Of a stretch of DNA of 64,000 nt, positions 36,362 to 45,331 are shown piece by piece. The stretch spans positions 1,302,001 to 1,366,000 of the forward strand of contig OZ244173.1 of assembly GCA_965216515.1 (NCBI GenBank). Reading direction: 5' to 3'. Every line of letters starts with the position of its first letter. Position 1 is the first letter of the stretch. The notes under the pieces were generated by a model. The model did no database searches, was not told where the DNA came from, and saw nothing but the letters and a program-made list of their open reading frames with translations. The stretch comes from CAXMRP01 sp965216515 (GTDB taxonomy: Bacteria > Pseudomonadota > Alphaproteobacteria > Rhizobiales > Afifellaceae). The position numbers and the translations under genes are program-made.

Positions 36362-36985
36362 ATGAACGCGCCCATCGACAAGGCATCTTCAGGGCCCGGC
36401 AATCCGCCACGGCAGCTCAATGCCTTCACCTTGCCGAACCTTTTGACCTACGGCCGTATCGCCGCTGCACCGTTGGTCGGCGCAACCTTTTTCATTCCCG
36501 GCAATGCCGGCCCCTGGATCGCCTTCGTGATTTTCGTTGTCGCCTCCGTCACCGACTATTTCGACGGATATCTGGCCCGCATCTGGAATCAGCAGTCGGC
36601 GCTCGGCCGGATGCTCGATCCGATCGCCGACAAGCTCCTCGTCGCCGTCTCCATTCTCGTATTGGTCGCCGACGGCATGCTGGCAGGATGGACGATCTGG
36701 GCCGCGATCATCATTTTGATGCGCGAGATCCTGGTCTCCGGCTTGCGGGAATTTCTCGCCGAATTGCAGGTCAGCGTGCCCGTCACCCGGCTCGCCAAGT
36801 GGAAGACCACATTGCAGCTGGTGGCGATCGCCACGCTCTTGATCGCGCCGGCCCTGCAGGGCGCCAAGGTCGGCATGCTCATTGACGCGGCGCTTTCCAT
36901 GTTCTGGATCGCCGCCCTGGTTACCTTGTACACCGGCTACGACTATTTCCGCGCCGGCATAAGCCACCTCATGAAAGACACGTGA
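36362..36985 (+). CDS. pgsA: CDP-diacylglycerol-glycerol-3-phosphate 3-phosphatidyltransferase
   Basis: PgsA makes phosphatidylglycerol phosphate from CDP-diacylglycerol, the committed step to phosphatidylglycerol and cardiolipin. The 207-residue membrane protein has the CDP-alcohol phosphotransferase motif DYFDGYLAR followed by LGRMLDPIADK (D-x2-D-G-x2-A-R-x8-G-x3-D-x3-D). Several transmembrane helices are evident. It heads pgsA-moaD-moaE and in many relatives follows uvrC directly. Confidence 0.95.
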   Translation: MNAPIDKASSGPGNPPRQLNAFTLPNLLTYGRIAAAPLVGATFFIPGNAGPWIAFVIFVVASVTDYFDGYLARIWNQQSALGRMLDPIADKLLVAVSILVLVADGMLAGWTIWAAIIILMREILVSGLREFLAELQVSVPVTRLAKWKTTLQLVAIATLLIAPALQGAKVGMLIDAALSMFWIAALVTLYTGYDYFRAGISHLMKDT

Positions 36986-37042
36986 TGGCAGACACATGAC
37001 CGGCCCCACACGCAAACCCGCAAGCCAAATCCGGAGGGCACG

Positions 37043-37297
37043 GTGACACGCCTTGTCTATTTCGCCTGGATTCGCGAGCGTGTCGGTCGGCAGGAGGAAG
37101 ACTTCGAGATCCCGGCCCATGTCGGCACCGTTGGCGAACTGATCGCCGTCCTGGCCGGCCGCGATGACGCCTATGCCGGCGCCTTCGGCGAACCGGCAAT
37201 GATCCGTGCCGCCGTCGACCATGTCCACGCCGTATCCGACACCCCGATCGCCGGTGCCGGCGAGATTGCCTTTTTTCCGCCGATGACCGGGGGGTGA
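37043..37297 (+). CDS. moaD: Molybdopterin synthase small subunit
   Basis: The 84-residue ubiquitin-like protein carries the sulphur, as a C-terminal thiocarboxylate on its final Gly-Gly (MTGG), that MoaE inserts into cyclic pyranopterin monophosphate. It begins with GTG after GGAGGG and reads TRLVYFAWIRERVG; later AGAGEIAFFPP is typical. It overlaps moaE by four bases, so the two subunits are translationally coupled. Confidence 0.95.
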   Translation: MTRLVYFAWIRERVGRQEEDFEIPAHVGTVGELIAVLAGRDDAYAGAFGEPAMIRAAVDHVHAVSDTPIAGAGEIAFFPPMTGG

Positions 37298-37878
37298 CGG
37301 CCGCGCCGGCGAGTGATCCCGGACCGGCCGTCTCTAAAGAAATGATGACAGCGAAACCGCACGATATCGATTTCACGCCGAAGATCCGGATCACGGCTGC
37401 GCAAATTGATGCCGAGGCGGAGACACGGGCAATTACCGAAGCCCGGCGCGACATCGGTGCCGTTGTCACTTTCACCGGACTGTGCCGCGATGAGGCCGGC
37501 CGGCTGGCGGCCCTGGAACTTGAGCATTATCCCGGCATGGCCGAGAAGGAGTTGGCCAAAATCGCTGCAGAGGCGGCGGAGCGTTGGCCGCTGCTTGGCT
37601 TGACCGTCGTCCACCGGCACGGGCGCCTGGCGCCCGCCGAGCCGATCGTGCTGGTGATTGCCGCCGCCGGCCACCGGCAACCGGCGTTCCAGGCGGCGTC
37701 TTTTCTCATGGACTATCTGAAAACCCGGGCGCCCTTCTGGAAGAAGGAGCACCGCGCCGATGGCTCGGTCGGCGAATGGGTCGAGGCGCGCACAGAGGAC
37801 GACGACGCCGCCGATCGTTGGTCGGCAGCGCCCGCCTCGCAAGGATCGCAAGGTCGCCCGGCGTCAGGCGGTTGCTGA
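37294..37878 (+). CDS. moaE: Molybdopterin synthase catalytic subunit
   Basis: MoaE forms a heterotetramer with MoaD and makes molybdopterin. Its GAVVTFTGLCRDEAG motif, PGMAEKELAKIAAEA and VVHRHGRLAPAEPIVLVIAAAGHR block with KTRAPFWKKEH (catalytic Lys residues) are present. The GTG at 37294 overlaps the moaD stop, giving 194 residues; an ATG at 37342 would give a length nearer the family norm. The C-terminus is extended, and its last 15 bp overlap the convergent ilvE. Confidence 0.95.
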   Translation: MTAAPASDPGPAVSKEMMTAKPHDIDFTPKIRITAAQIDAEAETRAITEARRDIGAVVTFTGLCRDEAGRLAALELEHYPGMAEKELAKIAAEAAERWPLLGLTVVHRHGRLAPAEPIVLVIAAAGHRQPAFQAASFLMDYLKTRAPFWKKEHRADGSVGEWVEARTEDDDAADRWSAAPASQGSQGRPASGGC

Positions 37879-38796
37879 AAGTCCCGGTTCGGCGATCGAA
37901 TCCGGCCGGCCTGCCTGTGCGGCACCGGGCAACACGGCGGCGGAATAATCCGCCATCAGCGTGCGCGTGATCGCGCCGGGCACGAACGTCTCCGCACCGA
38001 TTTCCGACACCGGCGTGATCTCCACCGCGCTGCCGGTAATGAAGCACTCCGAAAATCCGGCAAGCTCGTCGGGCATGATCCGTCGTTCAACCACTTCGAT
38101 GTCCCGCGCCCTGGCCAGTTCAATGGCGGTGCGCCGGGTGAGGCCGTTCAGAAAGCAGTCGGCGATCGGTGTATGCAACACACCCTCGGCAACAAAGAAG
38201 ATATTGGCCCCGGTGCATTCCGCAACCCGCCCCTGCCAGTCCAGCATCAACGCATCGGCATAGCCTTTGCGCTCCGCAGCATGCTTGGACAAAGTGCAGA
38301 TCATGTAGAGGCCGGCCGCCTTGGAATCACAAGGTGCCGTCGCCGGATCGGGCCGCCGGTAGACGGCATTGTCGATACGGATCCCCTTCAACCGCTCCTC
38401 CGGATCGAAGTAGGAGGGCCATTGCCAGGCCGCGACCGCCAGGTTGATCCGGTTGTTTTGGGCGGAGACACCCATCATTTCACTGCCGCGCCACGCCACC
38501 GGACGGACATAGGCATCCTGAAATTCGTTGACTTCGAGAACCAGGCGCTTGGCCGCCTCGATCTCGTCGATCGAATAGGGTATCTGGAAATCCAACAACC
38601 CGGCGGACTTGTGAAGCCGTTCGGTATGAGCCCTGCTCTTGAAAATCGTGCCGCCATAGGCACGCTCGCCTTCAAATACGCAACTGCCATAATGCAAACC
38701 ATGCGACAGCACATGCAGTTTGGCATCTTCCCAGTTCACCAATTCGCCGTTCATCCAGATCTTGCCGGTCATATTGTCGAACGGAACACCAGCCAT
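37864..38796 (-). CDS. ilvE: Branched-chain amino acid aminotransferase
   Basis: IlvE is a fold-type IV PLP enzyme that transfers amino groups between glutamate and the branched-chain 2-oxo acids in Leu, Ile and Val metabolism. The 310-residue protein has HVLSHGLHYGSCVFEGERAY near the N-terminus, the Lys region ICTLSKHAAERKGYADALML, ECTGANIFFV and the SAVEITPVSEI-like ITGSAVEITPV segment. The ATG at 38796 follows GGAGGATGGG. It diverges from the marR gene, sharing the intergenic region. Confidence 0.95.
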   Translation of the reverse strand: MAGVPFDNMTGKIWMNGELVNWEDAKLHVLSHGLHYGSCVFEGERAYGGTIFKSRAHTERLHKSAGLLDFQIPYSIDEIEAAKRLVLEVNEFQDAYVRPVAWRGSEMMGVSAQNNRINLAVAAWQWPSYFDPEERLKGIRIDNAVYRRPDPATAPCDSKAAGLYMICTLSKHAAERKGYADALMLDWQGRVAECTGANIFFVAEGVLHTPIADCFLNGLTRRTAIELARARDIEVVERRIMPDELAGFSECFITGSAVEITPVSEIGAETFVPGAITRTLMADYSAAVLPGAAQAGRPDSIAEPGLSATA

Positions 38797-38918
38797 GAAC
38801 CCATCCTCCGGTTGCGGTCCGCACTTGACATGGCGCGGAACCGATTGATCATCCGCAATGTCCCGTTCGGCCGGGACATCGCCGAGAACCATTGCATCGC
38901 CTAGCAAAACCGGTAAAA

Positions 38919-38939
38919 TATGTCAACATGACTGACATA
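38919..38939. promoter_or_regulatory. Inverted repeat at the MarR gene start
   Basis: TATGTCA and TGACATA flank a 7-base spacer and span the ATG at 38928 itself, between the divergent ilvE and marR genes. A dyad of this size over the start is typical of a MarR autorepression site, which also could affect ilvE. No footprint is known; the role is inferred. Confidence 0.45.
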
Positions 38940-39449
38940 AATCGACAGGACACCGCGGGCGTCGCGTCCGTGACCGCCGATGCCCCCGCCGCAGTGATCG
39001 ACCTGATCGAACTGCTGTTTTTCGCCTATCGCGATTTCACGTCCGATCCCGACGCGATTCTCGCCGATTTCGGTTTTGGCCGCGCCCACCATCGGGTCTT
39101 GCATTTCGTTAACCGTAACCCCGGGTTAACAGTTGCCGATCTTTTGTCGATCCTGAAGATTACCAAACAGAGCCTGGGGCGGGTGTTGCGCCAGCTTGTG
39201 GATTCCGGCTTTGTCGAACAACGCGCCGGCCCGGTGGATCGCCGCCAGCGGCTGCTCTTCCCCACCGACAGGGGCCGCGATCTGGCCCGGCAGCTGAGCG
39301 AGCCACAGTCTCGCCGCATCGCACGCGCACTCCAGGGGTTGGAGCCGACGGCCCGCCGAACGGTTGCCCGGTTCCTGTATGCAATGATCGATCCCGACGA
39401 CCGGAAACTCGCCGATCGGCTGGTCGGGCGCAACCAGGACGCGAAGTGA
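38928..39449 (+). CDS. MarR-family regulator, PetP-like
   Basis: The 173-residue winged-helix regulator has MarR features: dimerisation helices at both ends, and a DNA-binding core of LTVADLLSILKITKQSLGRVLRQLVDSGFVEQ and a wing at RAGPVDRRQRLLFPTDRG. It is followed after 7 bp by an OmpR-type response regulator. This MarR-then-OmpR order recalls petP-petR of Rhodobacter, needed for bc1 expression; identity with PetP is inference. The TATGTCA dyad covers its start codon. Confidence 0.9.
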   Translation: MTDINRQDTAGVASVTADAPAAVIDLIELLFFAYRDFTSDPDAILADFGFGRAHHRVLHFVNRNPGLTVADLLSILKITKQSLGRVLRQLVDSGFVEQRAGPVDRRQRLLFPTDRGRDLARQLSEPQSRRIARALQGLEPTARRTVARFLYAMIDPDDRKLADRLVGRNQDAK

Positions 39450-39456
39450 CGCAGAC

Positions 39457-40182
39457 GTGACGATATCTGACGAAAACGACTCACAGGACACGGCCGGGCT
39501 CGACGACGAGGCGGCGCATCTCCTTGTCATTGATGATGACAGCCGGATCCGCACCCTCCTCACCCGTTATCTGACCACCAACGGATTCCGGGTAACGGCG
39601 GCAGCGTCCGCCGAGGAGGCGCGGCGCAACATGGCGGGCATGGCCTTCGACATGCTGATTGTCGACGTGATGATGCCGGGCGAAAGCGGCATGGATCTGA
39701 CCGAGGATCTGCGCAAGACCTCCGATGTACCGATCCTCATGCTGACGGCGCGCGCCGAAGCCGAAAGCCGCATCAACGGGCTTGAATCCGGCGCCGACGA
39801 CTATCTCGCCAAGCCATTCGAACCGCGCGAACTGCTCCTGCGCATCGCCAACATCCTCAAGCGCGGTGGCCTGCCGCCGGTTCCGGAGATCGAGTTTGTC
39901 CGATTTGGGCCATTCACGTTTCATATCGCCCGTGGCGAACTGAAACGCGGCCACGAGGCCGTTCGCGTCACCGATCGCGAGCGCGAAATCCTGCGCATTT
40001 TCGCCGGCCGGCCCGGTGAGACCGTCCACCGGCACGAACTGGCGAGCGCCTCCGGCGCCCGCAGCGAGCGGACCATCGATGTCCAGATCAACCGGCTGCG
40101 GCGCAAGATCGAGGCCGATCCCGCCAATCCGGTGCACCTGCAGACCGTCCGCGGAATTGGCTACCGCCTGCTGGTGGACTAG
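39457..40182 (+). CDS. OmpR-family response regulator, PetR-like
   Basis: The 241-residue protein has a receiver domain (LLVIDDDSRIRTLL, phosphoacceptor Asp70 in LIVDVMMPG, LTARAEAESRI, and the switch Lys in LAKPFEP) and a C-terminal winged HTH (VTDREREILRIFAGRPGETVHRHELA, then RTIDVQINRLRRKIE). It starts with GTG directly after the marR gene and is followed 77 bp later by a sensor kinase, its likely partner. PetR identity is by context only. Confidence 0.92.
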   Translation: MTISDENDSQDTAGLDDEAAHLLVIDDDSRIRTLLTRYLTTNGFRVTAAASAEEARRNMAGMAFDMLIVDVMMPGESGMDLTEDLRKTSDVPILMLTARAEAESRINGLESGADDYLAKPFEPRELLLRIANILKRGGLPPVPEIEFVRFGPFTFHIARGELKRGHEAVRVTDREREILRIFAGRPGETVHRHELASASGARSERTIDVQINRLRRKIEADPANPVHLQTVRGIGYRLLVD

Positions 40183-40259
40183 GGTCCGGAACAAGCCGGT
40201 GCTGTCCGGGCCGCACAGCCGGTCAGGCGGCGCCGATCCAGGGGACCCGGCCGCACATC

Positions 40260-41636
40260 ATGGTAACGCTGAGCGATATCGGAACGAAGGCCAGGCGGCG
40301 CGGTCGCGGCGTTCGCCGATTTTTCGGTCGCCTGCGGTTGCGCATGCCCAAGGGCCTCTATGCCCGCTCCATCCTTATCGTCGTCACCCCCATCGTGCTT
40401 CTGCAATCGGTCGTCGCCTATGTGTTTATGGAACGCCACTGGCAAACCGTGACCCGCCGGCTTTCCAACGCGGTGACCGGCGACATTGCGGCCATAGTTC
40501 AAGTTATCGACACCTACCCGCAGGATGAGAACTATGCCGAGATTACGAGGATCGCGGCCGAAAGCCTCGGCCTCAACATCGCCATTCTGCCGCCCGGCGA
40601 CCTTCCGCCACCGGCCCCCAAGCCCTTCTTCTCGCTGCTCGACCGCACCCTGTCCCAGGAAATTGCCAACCAGATCGGCCAGCCCTTCTGGATCGATACG
40701 GTCGGCCGCTCCAATATCGTCGAAATCCGCATCAAGTTTCCGGACAAGATCCTCCGGGTATTTGCCCGCCGCAGCCAGGCCTATGCCTCCAATTCCGAGA
40801 TTTTCCTGTTCTGGATGGTCGGTACATCGCTGGTTCTGGTCGCCATTGCCCTGCTTTTCCTGCGCAATCAAATTCGCCCGATCGTGACGTTGGCCAATGC
40901 CATGGAGAATTTCGGCAAGGGCCGCGCCGTGGAACCCTTCACACCGCGCGGCGCCCGCGAGGTGCGACAGGCCAGCCAGGCCTTTTTCGCCATGCGCGAG
41001 CGCATCGAGCGCCAGATCGAACAGCGCACCACGATGCTCTCGGGCGTCAGCCACGACTTGCGCACGGTGCTGACCCGCTTTCAGCTCGAACTGGCCCTGC
41101 TTGAGGAAACCGCCGATACCGGCGCGCTGCAAAACGACATCGCCGAAATGGGCGCCATGCTGGAGGAGTATCTCGCATTTGCCCGGGGCGATACCGGTGA
41201 GGAAAGCGCCCCGGTCAATGTCAGGGATGTCCTGGAGGAGATTGCCGAACGCGAACGCGATGCGGAAAAGACTGTGCAACTGGACTTCACCGGCGAGCCG
41301 GTGGTGGAAGTGCGCCCCGTCGCCTTCCGCCGGTGCCTTTCGAACCTGGTGGCCAATGCCGGCAAATACGCCACCGCCATCCAGATCAATGCCCGCCATC
41401 GCAGCGGCTGGCTGACCGTCAGCGTCGATGACAACGGACCGGGCATTCCCGCAGACGAGCGCGAATCGGTATTCCGCCCCTTCTACCGGCTGGACGCGGG
41501 CCGGAATGTCGATCTCGGCGGGTCGGGCCTGGGCCTGTCGATTGCGCTCGACGCCGCCCGCAGCCATGGCGGCCAGATCGCACTGGAAGACAGCCCGCTG
41601 GGCGGCCTGCGTGCCACCGTGCGCATTCCCGCCTGA
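40260..41636 (+). CDS. Sensor histidine kinase, EnvZ-like
   Basis: The 458-residue kinase has two transmembrane helices (about 36-57 and 181-202) around a periplasmic sensor domain, a HAMP segment, the phosphoacceptor box SHDLRTVLTRF with His265, and an ATPase domain (NLVANAGKYA, VDDNGPGIP, GGSGLGLSIA). In most EnvZ/CpxA-type kinases the residue five after His is Pro; here it is Val270, which may alter the balance of kinase and phosphatase activities. It pairs with the response regulator just upstream. Confidence 0.93.
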   Translation: MVTLSDIGTKARRRGRGVRRFFGRLRLRMPKGLYARSILIVVTPIVLLQSVVAYVFMERHWQTVTRRLSNAVTGDIAAIVQVIDTYPQDENYAEITRIAAESLGLNIAILPPGDLPPPAPKPFFSLLDRTLSQEIANQIGQPFWIDTVGRSNIVEIRIKFPDKILRVFARRSQAYASNSEIFLFWMVGTSLVLVAIALLFLRNQIRPIVTLANAMENFGKGRAVEPFTPRGAREVRQASQAFFAMRERIERQIEQRTTMLSGVSHDLRTVLTRFQLELALLEETADTGALQNDIAEMGAMLEEYLAFARGDTGEESAPVNVRDVLEEIAERERDAEKTVQLDFTGEPVVEVRPVAFRRCLSNLVANAGKYATAIQINARHRSGWLTVSVDDNGPGIPADERESVFRPFYRLDAGRNVDLGGSGLGLSIALDAARSHGGQIALEDSPLGGLRATVRIPA

Positions 41637-41741
41637 AAGCGGGCAAACACGAATGCTCCGCGGCCCGATCGCGGAAACTCGACCCGGAACTTGATCGGCG
41701 CACGTAATCGGCGTGCCTGTCCGGCGTTCAGGCTGGCGGAA

Positions 41742-42137
41742 TCAGAAAAGCCGGCCACCATCGGGCACGTCATGATCGGGACGCAGGAGCACTACTTCGC
41801 CCTGCGCATCCGGAACGCCGAGCGCCAGCACCTCCGACATCATCGGGCCGATCTGCCGCGGCGGGAAATTGACCACCGCCACTACACGTGTGCCGATGAG
41901 CGCTTCGGGCCGGTAGTATTTGGTAATCTGCGCCGACGACGACTTGACGCCGATCGCCGGCCCGAAATCGATCTTCATGCGGATTGCCGGTTTGCGGGCC
42001 TCCGGAAACGGCCGGGCGTCCACAATGGTACCCACCCGCACATCCACCTTCCGGAAATCATCGAAGGAGATCGCCGCGCCAGGCAATCCGGCGTCGGCCC
42101 CGCCATCGTTTCCGGACTTGCCGTTTTCAGGCGCCAT
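41742..42137 (-). CDS. csaA: tRNA-binding protein CsaA
   Basis: The 131-residue protein is a single tRNA-binding OB-fold (EMAP/CsaA type): ISFDDFRKVDVRVGTIVDARPFPEARKPAIRMKIDFG, then SSSAQITKYYRPEALIGTRVVAVVNFPPRQIGPMMSEVLALG. CsaA proteins have been described as export chaperones and bind tRNA. The start at 42137 overlaps the tetR stop by 11 bp, so they are co-transcribed. Confidence 0.93.
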   Translation of the reverse strand: MAPENGKSGNDGGADAGLPGAAISFDDFRKVDVRVGTIVDARPFPEARKPAIRMKIDFGPAIGVKSSSAQITKYYRPEALIGTRVVAVVNFPPRQIGPMMSEVLALGVPDAQGEVVLLRPDHDVPDGGRLF

Positions 42138-42834
42138 CTGCCGCCGCCCCGGTGTTCGAAGCCGATGCCGGCCGGCCGCCGCAGATCCGCGCGGCCAGAC
42201 ATTCCAGCCTCCTGAGCCGCACCGCCGCCCGTTCGCCCCGCCGCAGATGCCGGTCCAACGCCGCCATGGTCCGGGCCAGGCCGGGATCGTCGTCGGCAAG
42301 CCACACCCTGAGCAGCCGGCTCCAGATCAGGGTCAGCCCCTGTGCACGAACAGCGCCGGGCTTGCCGGCATGGGCAATGCCTGCGGCCGCCATCATCCAC
42401 GCCATGGACCGGCAGGCGATGGCATTGAGATGAAGAGCGATCAGCGGATCCCGTCGCGCCGCGTCCTGCAGCGCCGCGATCGCCGCTTTGTTGGGCGCAA
42501 GATGCTCCAGCCGCGAAAGCAGCACGTCGAACAATCGCTCGCGCGCGGACTCTTCCGACAACGCCGTGTCCAGCGCATCGAGCACCGCCTTGTCGGTTCG
42601 TGCCGAAAAAGCGGCGACAATATCCACCCGGCCGCCAAAGGCGCTGCGCAGGGTGGCCAGCGTCACCCCCACCCGTTCGGCAATTCGCGGCAGGGTCGCC
42701 TCGTCGAGCGACGATTCGCCGACCAGCGACAGGAACGCATCGATGATGGCATTTTCAACCTTGACCGAAACCATGGCCGGTATCGCAACCTCGTTGATCG
42801 CATTGACCCAATTCGCACCCGGTGGCGACGGCAT
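42127..42834 (-). CDS. TetR-like transcriptional regulator
   Basis: The 235-residue protein has an N-terminal HTH (SLDEATLPRIAERVGVTLATLRSAFGGRVDIVAAFSARTD, about residues 35-75) followed by a helical C-terminal domain, as in TetR regulators. The HTH keeps the TetR spacing but is divergent, with FGGR where YxxF-type residues are usual. It lies between proC and csaA in a minus-strand cluster with overlapping ends. Alternative ATGs are at 42882 and 42774. Ligand and targets are unknown. Confidence 0.8.
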   Translation of the reverse strand: MPSPPGANWVNAINEVAIPAMVSVKVENAIIDAFLSLVGESSLDEATLPRIAERVGVTLATLRSAFGGRVDIVAAFSARTDKAVLDALDTALSEESARERLFDVLLSRLEHLAPNKAAIAALQDAARRDPLIALHLNAIACRSMAWMMAAAGIAHAGKPGAVRAQGLTLIWSRLLRVWLADDDPGLARTMAALDRHLRRGERAAVRLRRLECLAARICGGRPASASNTGAAADGA

Positions 42835-42847
42835 GACGGCCGACGCA

Positions 42848-43675
42848 TCAGCCCAGCATAATCGATCGGGCTCTGGCGGCAAGCACGGCGCGCGTCAACA
42901 ATGGCGAAAGCCCTTCCGCCTCGTCCATCAGAACGCCCAGCGCCGCTTCCGTGGTGCCACCCGGCGAGGTGACATTGGCGCGAAGCGTGGCCGCCGGAAG
43001 ATCGCTTTGTGCCAGCAGCGCCCCGCCGCCGATCACCGTCTGCCGCGCCAGTGTCTCCGCGAGATCCGCCGGCAGGCCGGCCTCGACCGCCGCTTGCGCC
43101 AGACATTCGGCGAGCCAGAACACATAGGCCGGCCCGGAACCGGAAACCGCCGTCACTGCATCCATCAATGCCTCATCGGCGATCGAGGCCACCTTGCCGA
43201 CCGCCGCCATCAGGCCCTCGATGACAGCGAGATCCGCCTGCCCGGCATGCCGGTTTGCGCACACCACCGACATGCCGGCACCGGCAAGCGACGGCGTGTT
43301 CGGCATCACCCGGACAATCGCCTGCGTTGGCGAAAAGGCAGCCTGCAAGGTCGCCATTGTCACACCTGCGGCCACCGAAATGACCGTTGCATCCGCCGGC
43401 ACCGATCCGCCAAGCCCGGCAAGCACCTTGTCCATGATCTGCGGCTTGACCGCCAGCACCACAACCCGAGCCCCGGCCATCGTATCCGGTGCCGCTTGCC
43501 CGACCACGTCAACGCCACGGGCGCGATAGTCGGCAGCGGCGGCATCGGCAAGGCCGGGGTCCACGATGGTCACCCCGGCCGCGGTCATGCCGCGATCCAG
43601 CCACGCATCAAGCAGCGCGGTACCCATCTTTCCGGCGCCGACCAGGGTCAGCGGTGTCGCCTCACCGATCATCAT
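42848..43675 (-). CDS. proC: Pyrroline-5-carboxylate reductase
   Basis: ProC reduces pyrroline-5-carboxylate to proline with NAD(P)H. The 275-residue protein has the Rossmann LVGAGKMGTALLDAW (residues 11-25), VVLAVKPQIM, VRVMPNTPSLAGAGMSVV, and the C-terminal DAVTAVSGSGPAYVF and TSPGGTTEAAL signature. Co-directional with ybjN upstream and tetR-csaA downstream; the ybjN-proC order is common in this group. Confidence 0.96.
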   Translation of the reverse strand: MMIGEATPLTLVGAGKMGTALLDAWLDRGMTAAGVTIVDPGLADAAAADYRARGVDVVGQAAPDTMAGARVVVLAVKPQIMDKVLAGLGGSVPADATVISVAAGVTMATLQAAFSPTQAIVRVMPNTPSLAGAGMSVVCANRHAGQADLAVIEGLMAAVGKVASIADEALMDAVTAVSGSGPAYVFWLAECLAQAAVEAGLPADLAETLARQTVIGGGALLAQSDLPAATLRANVTSPGGTTEAALGVLMDEAEGLSPLLTRAVLAARARSIMLG

Positions 43676-43833
43676 TGGATCCTGAACATTTTTGCCTGTT
43701 TACCGGCTGAGCGGCCCCGGCGGCAAGGTCCGGTTTCGTCCGGTCGCCTTGGCGGCGCCCGTCATCGGGGCCCTCCCCGGGACGTCTTGTTGGCGGGCAT
43801 CGGCGGCGGTCGACGCCGGGCCCGCGATCCCGG

Positions 43834-44334
43834 TCAGGCCTCGCCGTGGGTTTCGAACATCACCGCAGACAGCGCCTCCTCAGGCGTTTTGCCGGCCCAC
43901 AAGACGAACTGAAAGGCCTGATAGTAGCGTTCGCAGGAATCGACAGCCGCCGCCAGCATGGCCTCAAGCTGGCCGCTACCCGCCTCTGCGCCTTCGCTCA
44001 ACAGCAGGGCATTGCGGTACATGATCACGCCTTCCGCCTGCCACAGGTCGAAATGGCCGAGCCACAATTGTTCGTTGACCAGCGCCAGCAGCCGTGAAAT
44101 TTCCGGCTTTGGCCGTTCGCCGACCTTGTAGTCGAAGGCGCAGGCCAGATGCAGCGCTTCCAGGTCGCTCATCCACGACAGCGAAATATTGTAATCGCAC
44201 CAGCTCCCGGACACCGAAATCGTAATTTCATCTTCGCCGGACCGGTCGAAGGCCCAATCGTGCCCTGCGGCGATCTGTTCCGCCAGATCCACCGGATTGG
44301 AACAGATGGCTGCTTCTAATTCCATGAGGCTCAT
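43834..44334 (-). CDS. YbjN domain-containing protein
   Basis: The 166-residue cytoplasmic protein matches the YbjN family: ISVSGSWCDYNISLSWMSDLEALHLACAFDYKV, LLALVNEQLWLGHFDLW, and MYRNALLLSEG. Members show a secretion-chaperone-like fold; their role in alphaproteobacteria is not well defined. It precedes proC in the same direction, about 160 bp away. Confidence 0.9.
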   Translation of the reverse strand: MSLMELEAAICSNPVDLAEQIAAGHDWAFDRSGEDEITISVSGSWCDYNISLSWMSDLEALHLACAFDYKVGERPKPEISRLLALVNEQLWLGHFDLWQAEGVIMYRNALLLSEGAEAGSGQLEAMLAAAVDSCERYYQAFQFVLWAGKTPEEALSAVMFETHGEA

Positions 44335-44703
44335 GGGAAATCCTCAGTCTGTGACAGCGTTTGCGACAACGCGGCGGATACGCGGTACGCCACCACTCCA
44401 ACCGAATCAGGGACTTACACCAACTTACCGCCATTTCGCGGTATTGCGCGACCGTTTCGTCGCCGGGCGAATCCGCCGGGGCGAATCTCTTGCTAACCAA
44501 TCACTACAGGTTCGGCGACCGAACGTGAATCGGGTGCAAAGCCATCAGTCGTATTTATCCACCGACTATCCGGCCCGGACCGTCCCGAACGAAAAAAATC
44601 CCCCGCCCGCCCCGGCGATGCCGGGACAATACCTTAGCCATGAAGTCGGAACGAAAAACCCGACCGGCAAGCCCGGAACGCCGCTATCCTCCGGCGGGTG
44701 CGG
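44335..44703. other. Intergenic region between ubiK and ybjN
   Basis: About 370 bp without a recognisable gene. A short hairpin (CCCGGCGATGCCGGG at 44611-44625) with an A-run upstream (44592-44598, a T-run on the minus strand) might be a poor terminator for ubiK. The remainder should hold the ybjN promoter. Confidence 0.4.
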
Positions 44704-45078
44704 TCAGGCCGACGACTTGCCGCCGGCCGATCTTGCCTTGGCCGATTTCGACGCCGCCGCTTTCGCTTTCGGCTCGGCGCGGGCCCGCGCCGCCGGCTTG
44801 CGTCCCTTTGCGCCGCCGGTGCCTTCCAGCTTGGCGACCCGGGCTTCCAGCGCATCCACGCGCTCGCCCAGCGCCTCCGCCTGGGCCAGCGCCTTCAACG
44901 CCGCCTCGCGCATGGCGTCAAATTCCTCCCGCTGCACCAGGTCCATCTCGCCGAGGAACCGCTCTGCCTGGCTCTTGAACAGCGTCTCCGCCTCGCGCCG
45001 GAATCCCTGGGCCACTCCCGCGGCATCGTTCATCAGCTTGGCGAATTCATCCATCATCCGGTTTGTCGTCTGGGTCAT
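44704..45078 (-). CDS. ubiK: UbiK-family accessory factor (BMFP)
   Basis: The 124-residue protein is a small helical UbiK/BMFP homologue: NRMMDEFAKLMNDAAGVAQG followed by a coiled coil (LVQREEFDAMREAALKALAQAEALGERVDALEARVAKLE). A Lys/Ala-rich tail (about residues 90-124) extends it beyond E. coli UbiK. UbiK supports ubiquinone biosynthesis and fuses membranes in vitro. It diverges from lgt, a conserved pairing in Rhizobiales. Confidence 0.88.
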   Translation of the reverse strand: MTQTTNRMMDEFAKLMNDAAGVAQGFRREAETLFKSQAERFLGEMDLVQREEFDAMREAALKALAQAEALGERVDALEARVAKLEGTGGAKGRKPAARARAEPKAKAAASKSAKARSAGGKSSA

Positions 45079-45331
45079 CCTGTCCTCCGGGTCTGTTCCC
45101 GGCCGGCCAATCCGGCAATCGGTACGTCGGCACCGACGCGGCACGGGCGAAACTGCACACCGCACATATATGGGCATGTGCCCGCCACGCAAGCGGCCAC
45201 CGCATCGATCGGCCGCGCGCGCCCGGCGCCCACAGGGCCGGCAGGCGTCGGCATCCGTGCTTGACCCGGACCCGCCTCACCGGCATCGTCGCGCCCGTTC
45301 GTCCGCCGCAATCACCGCAAAAGAACGCCCC

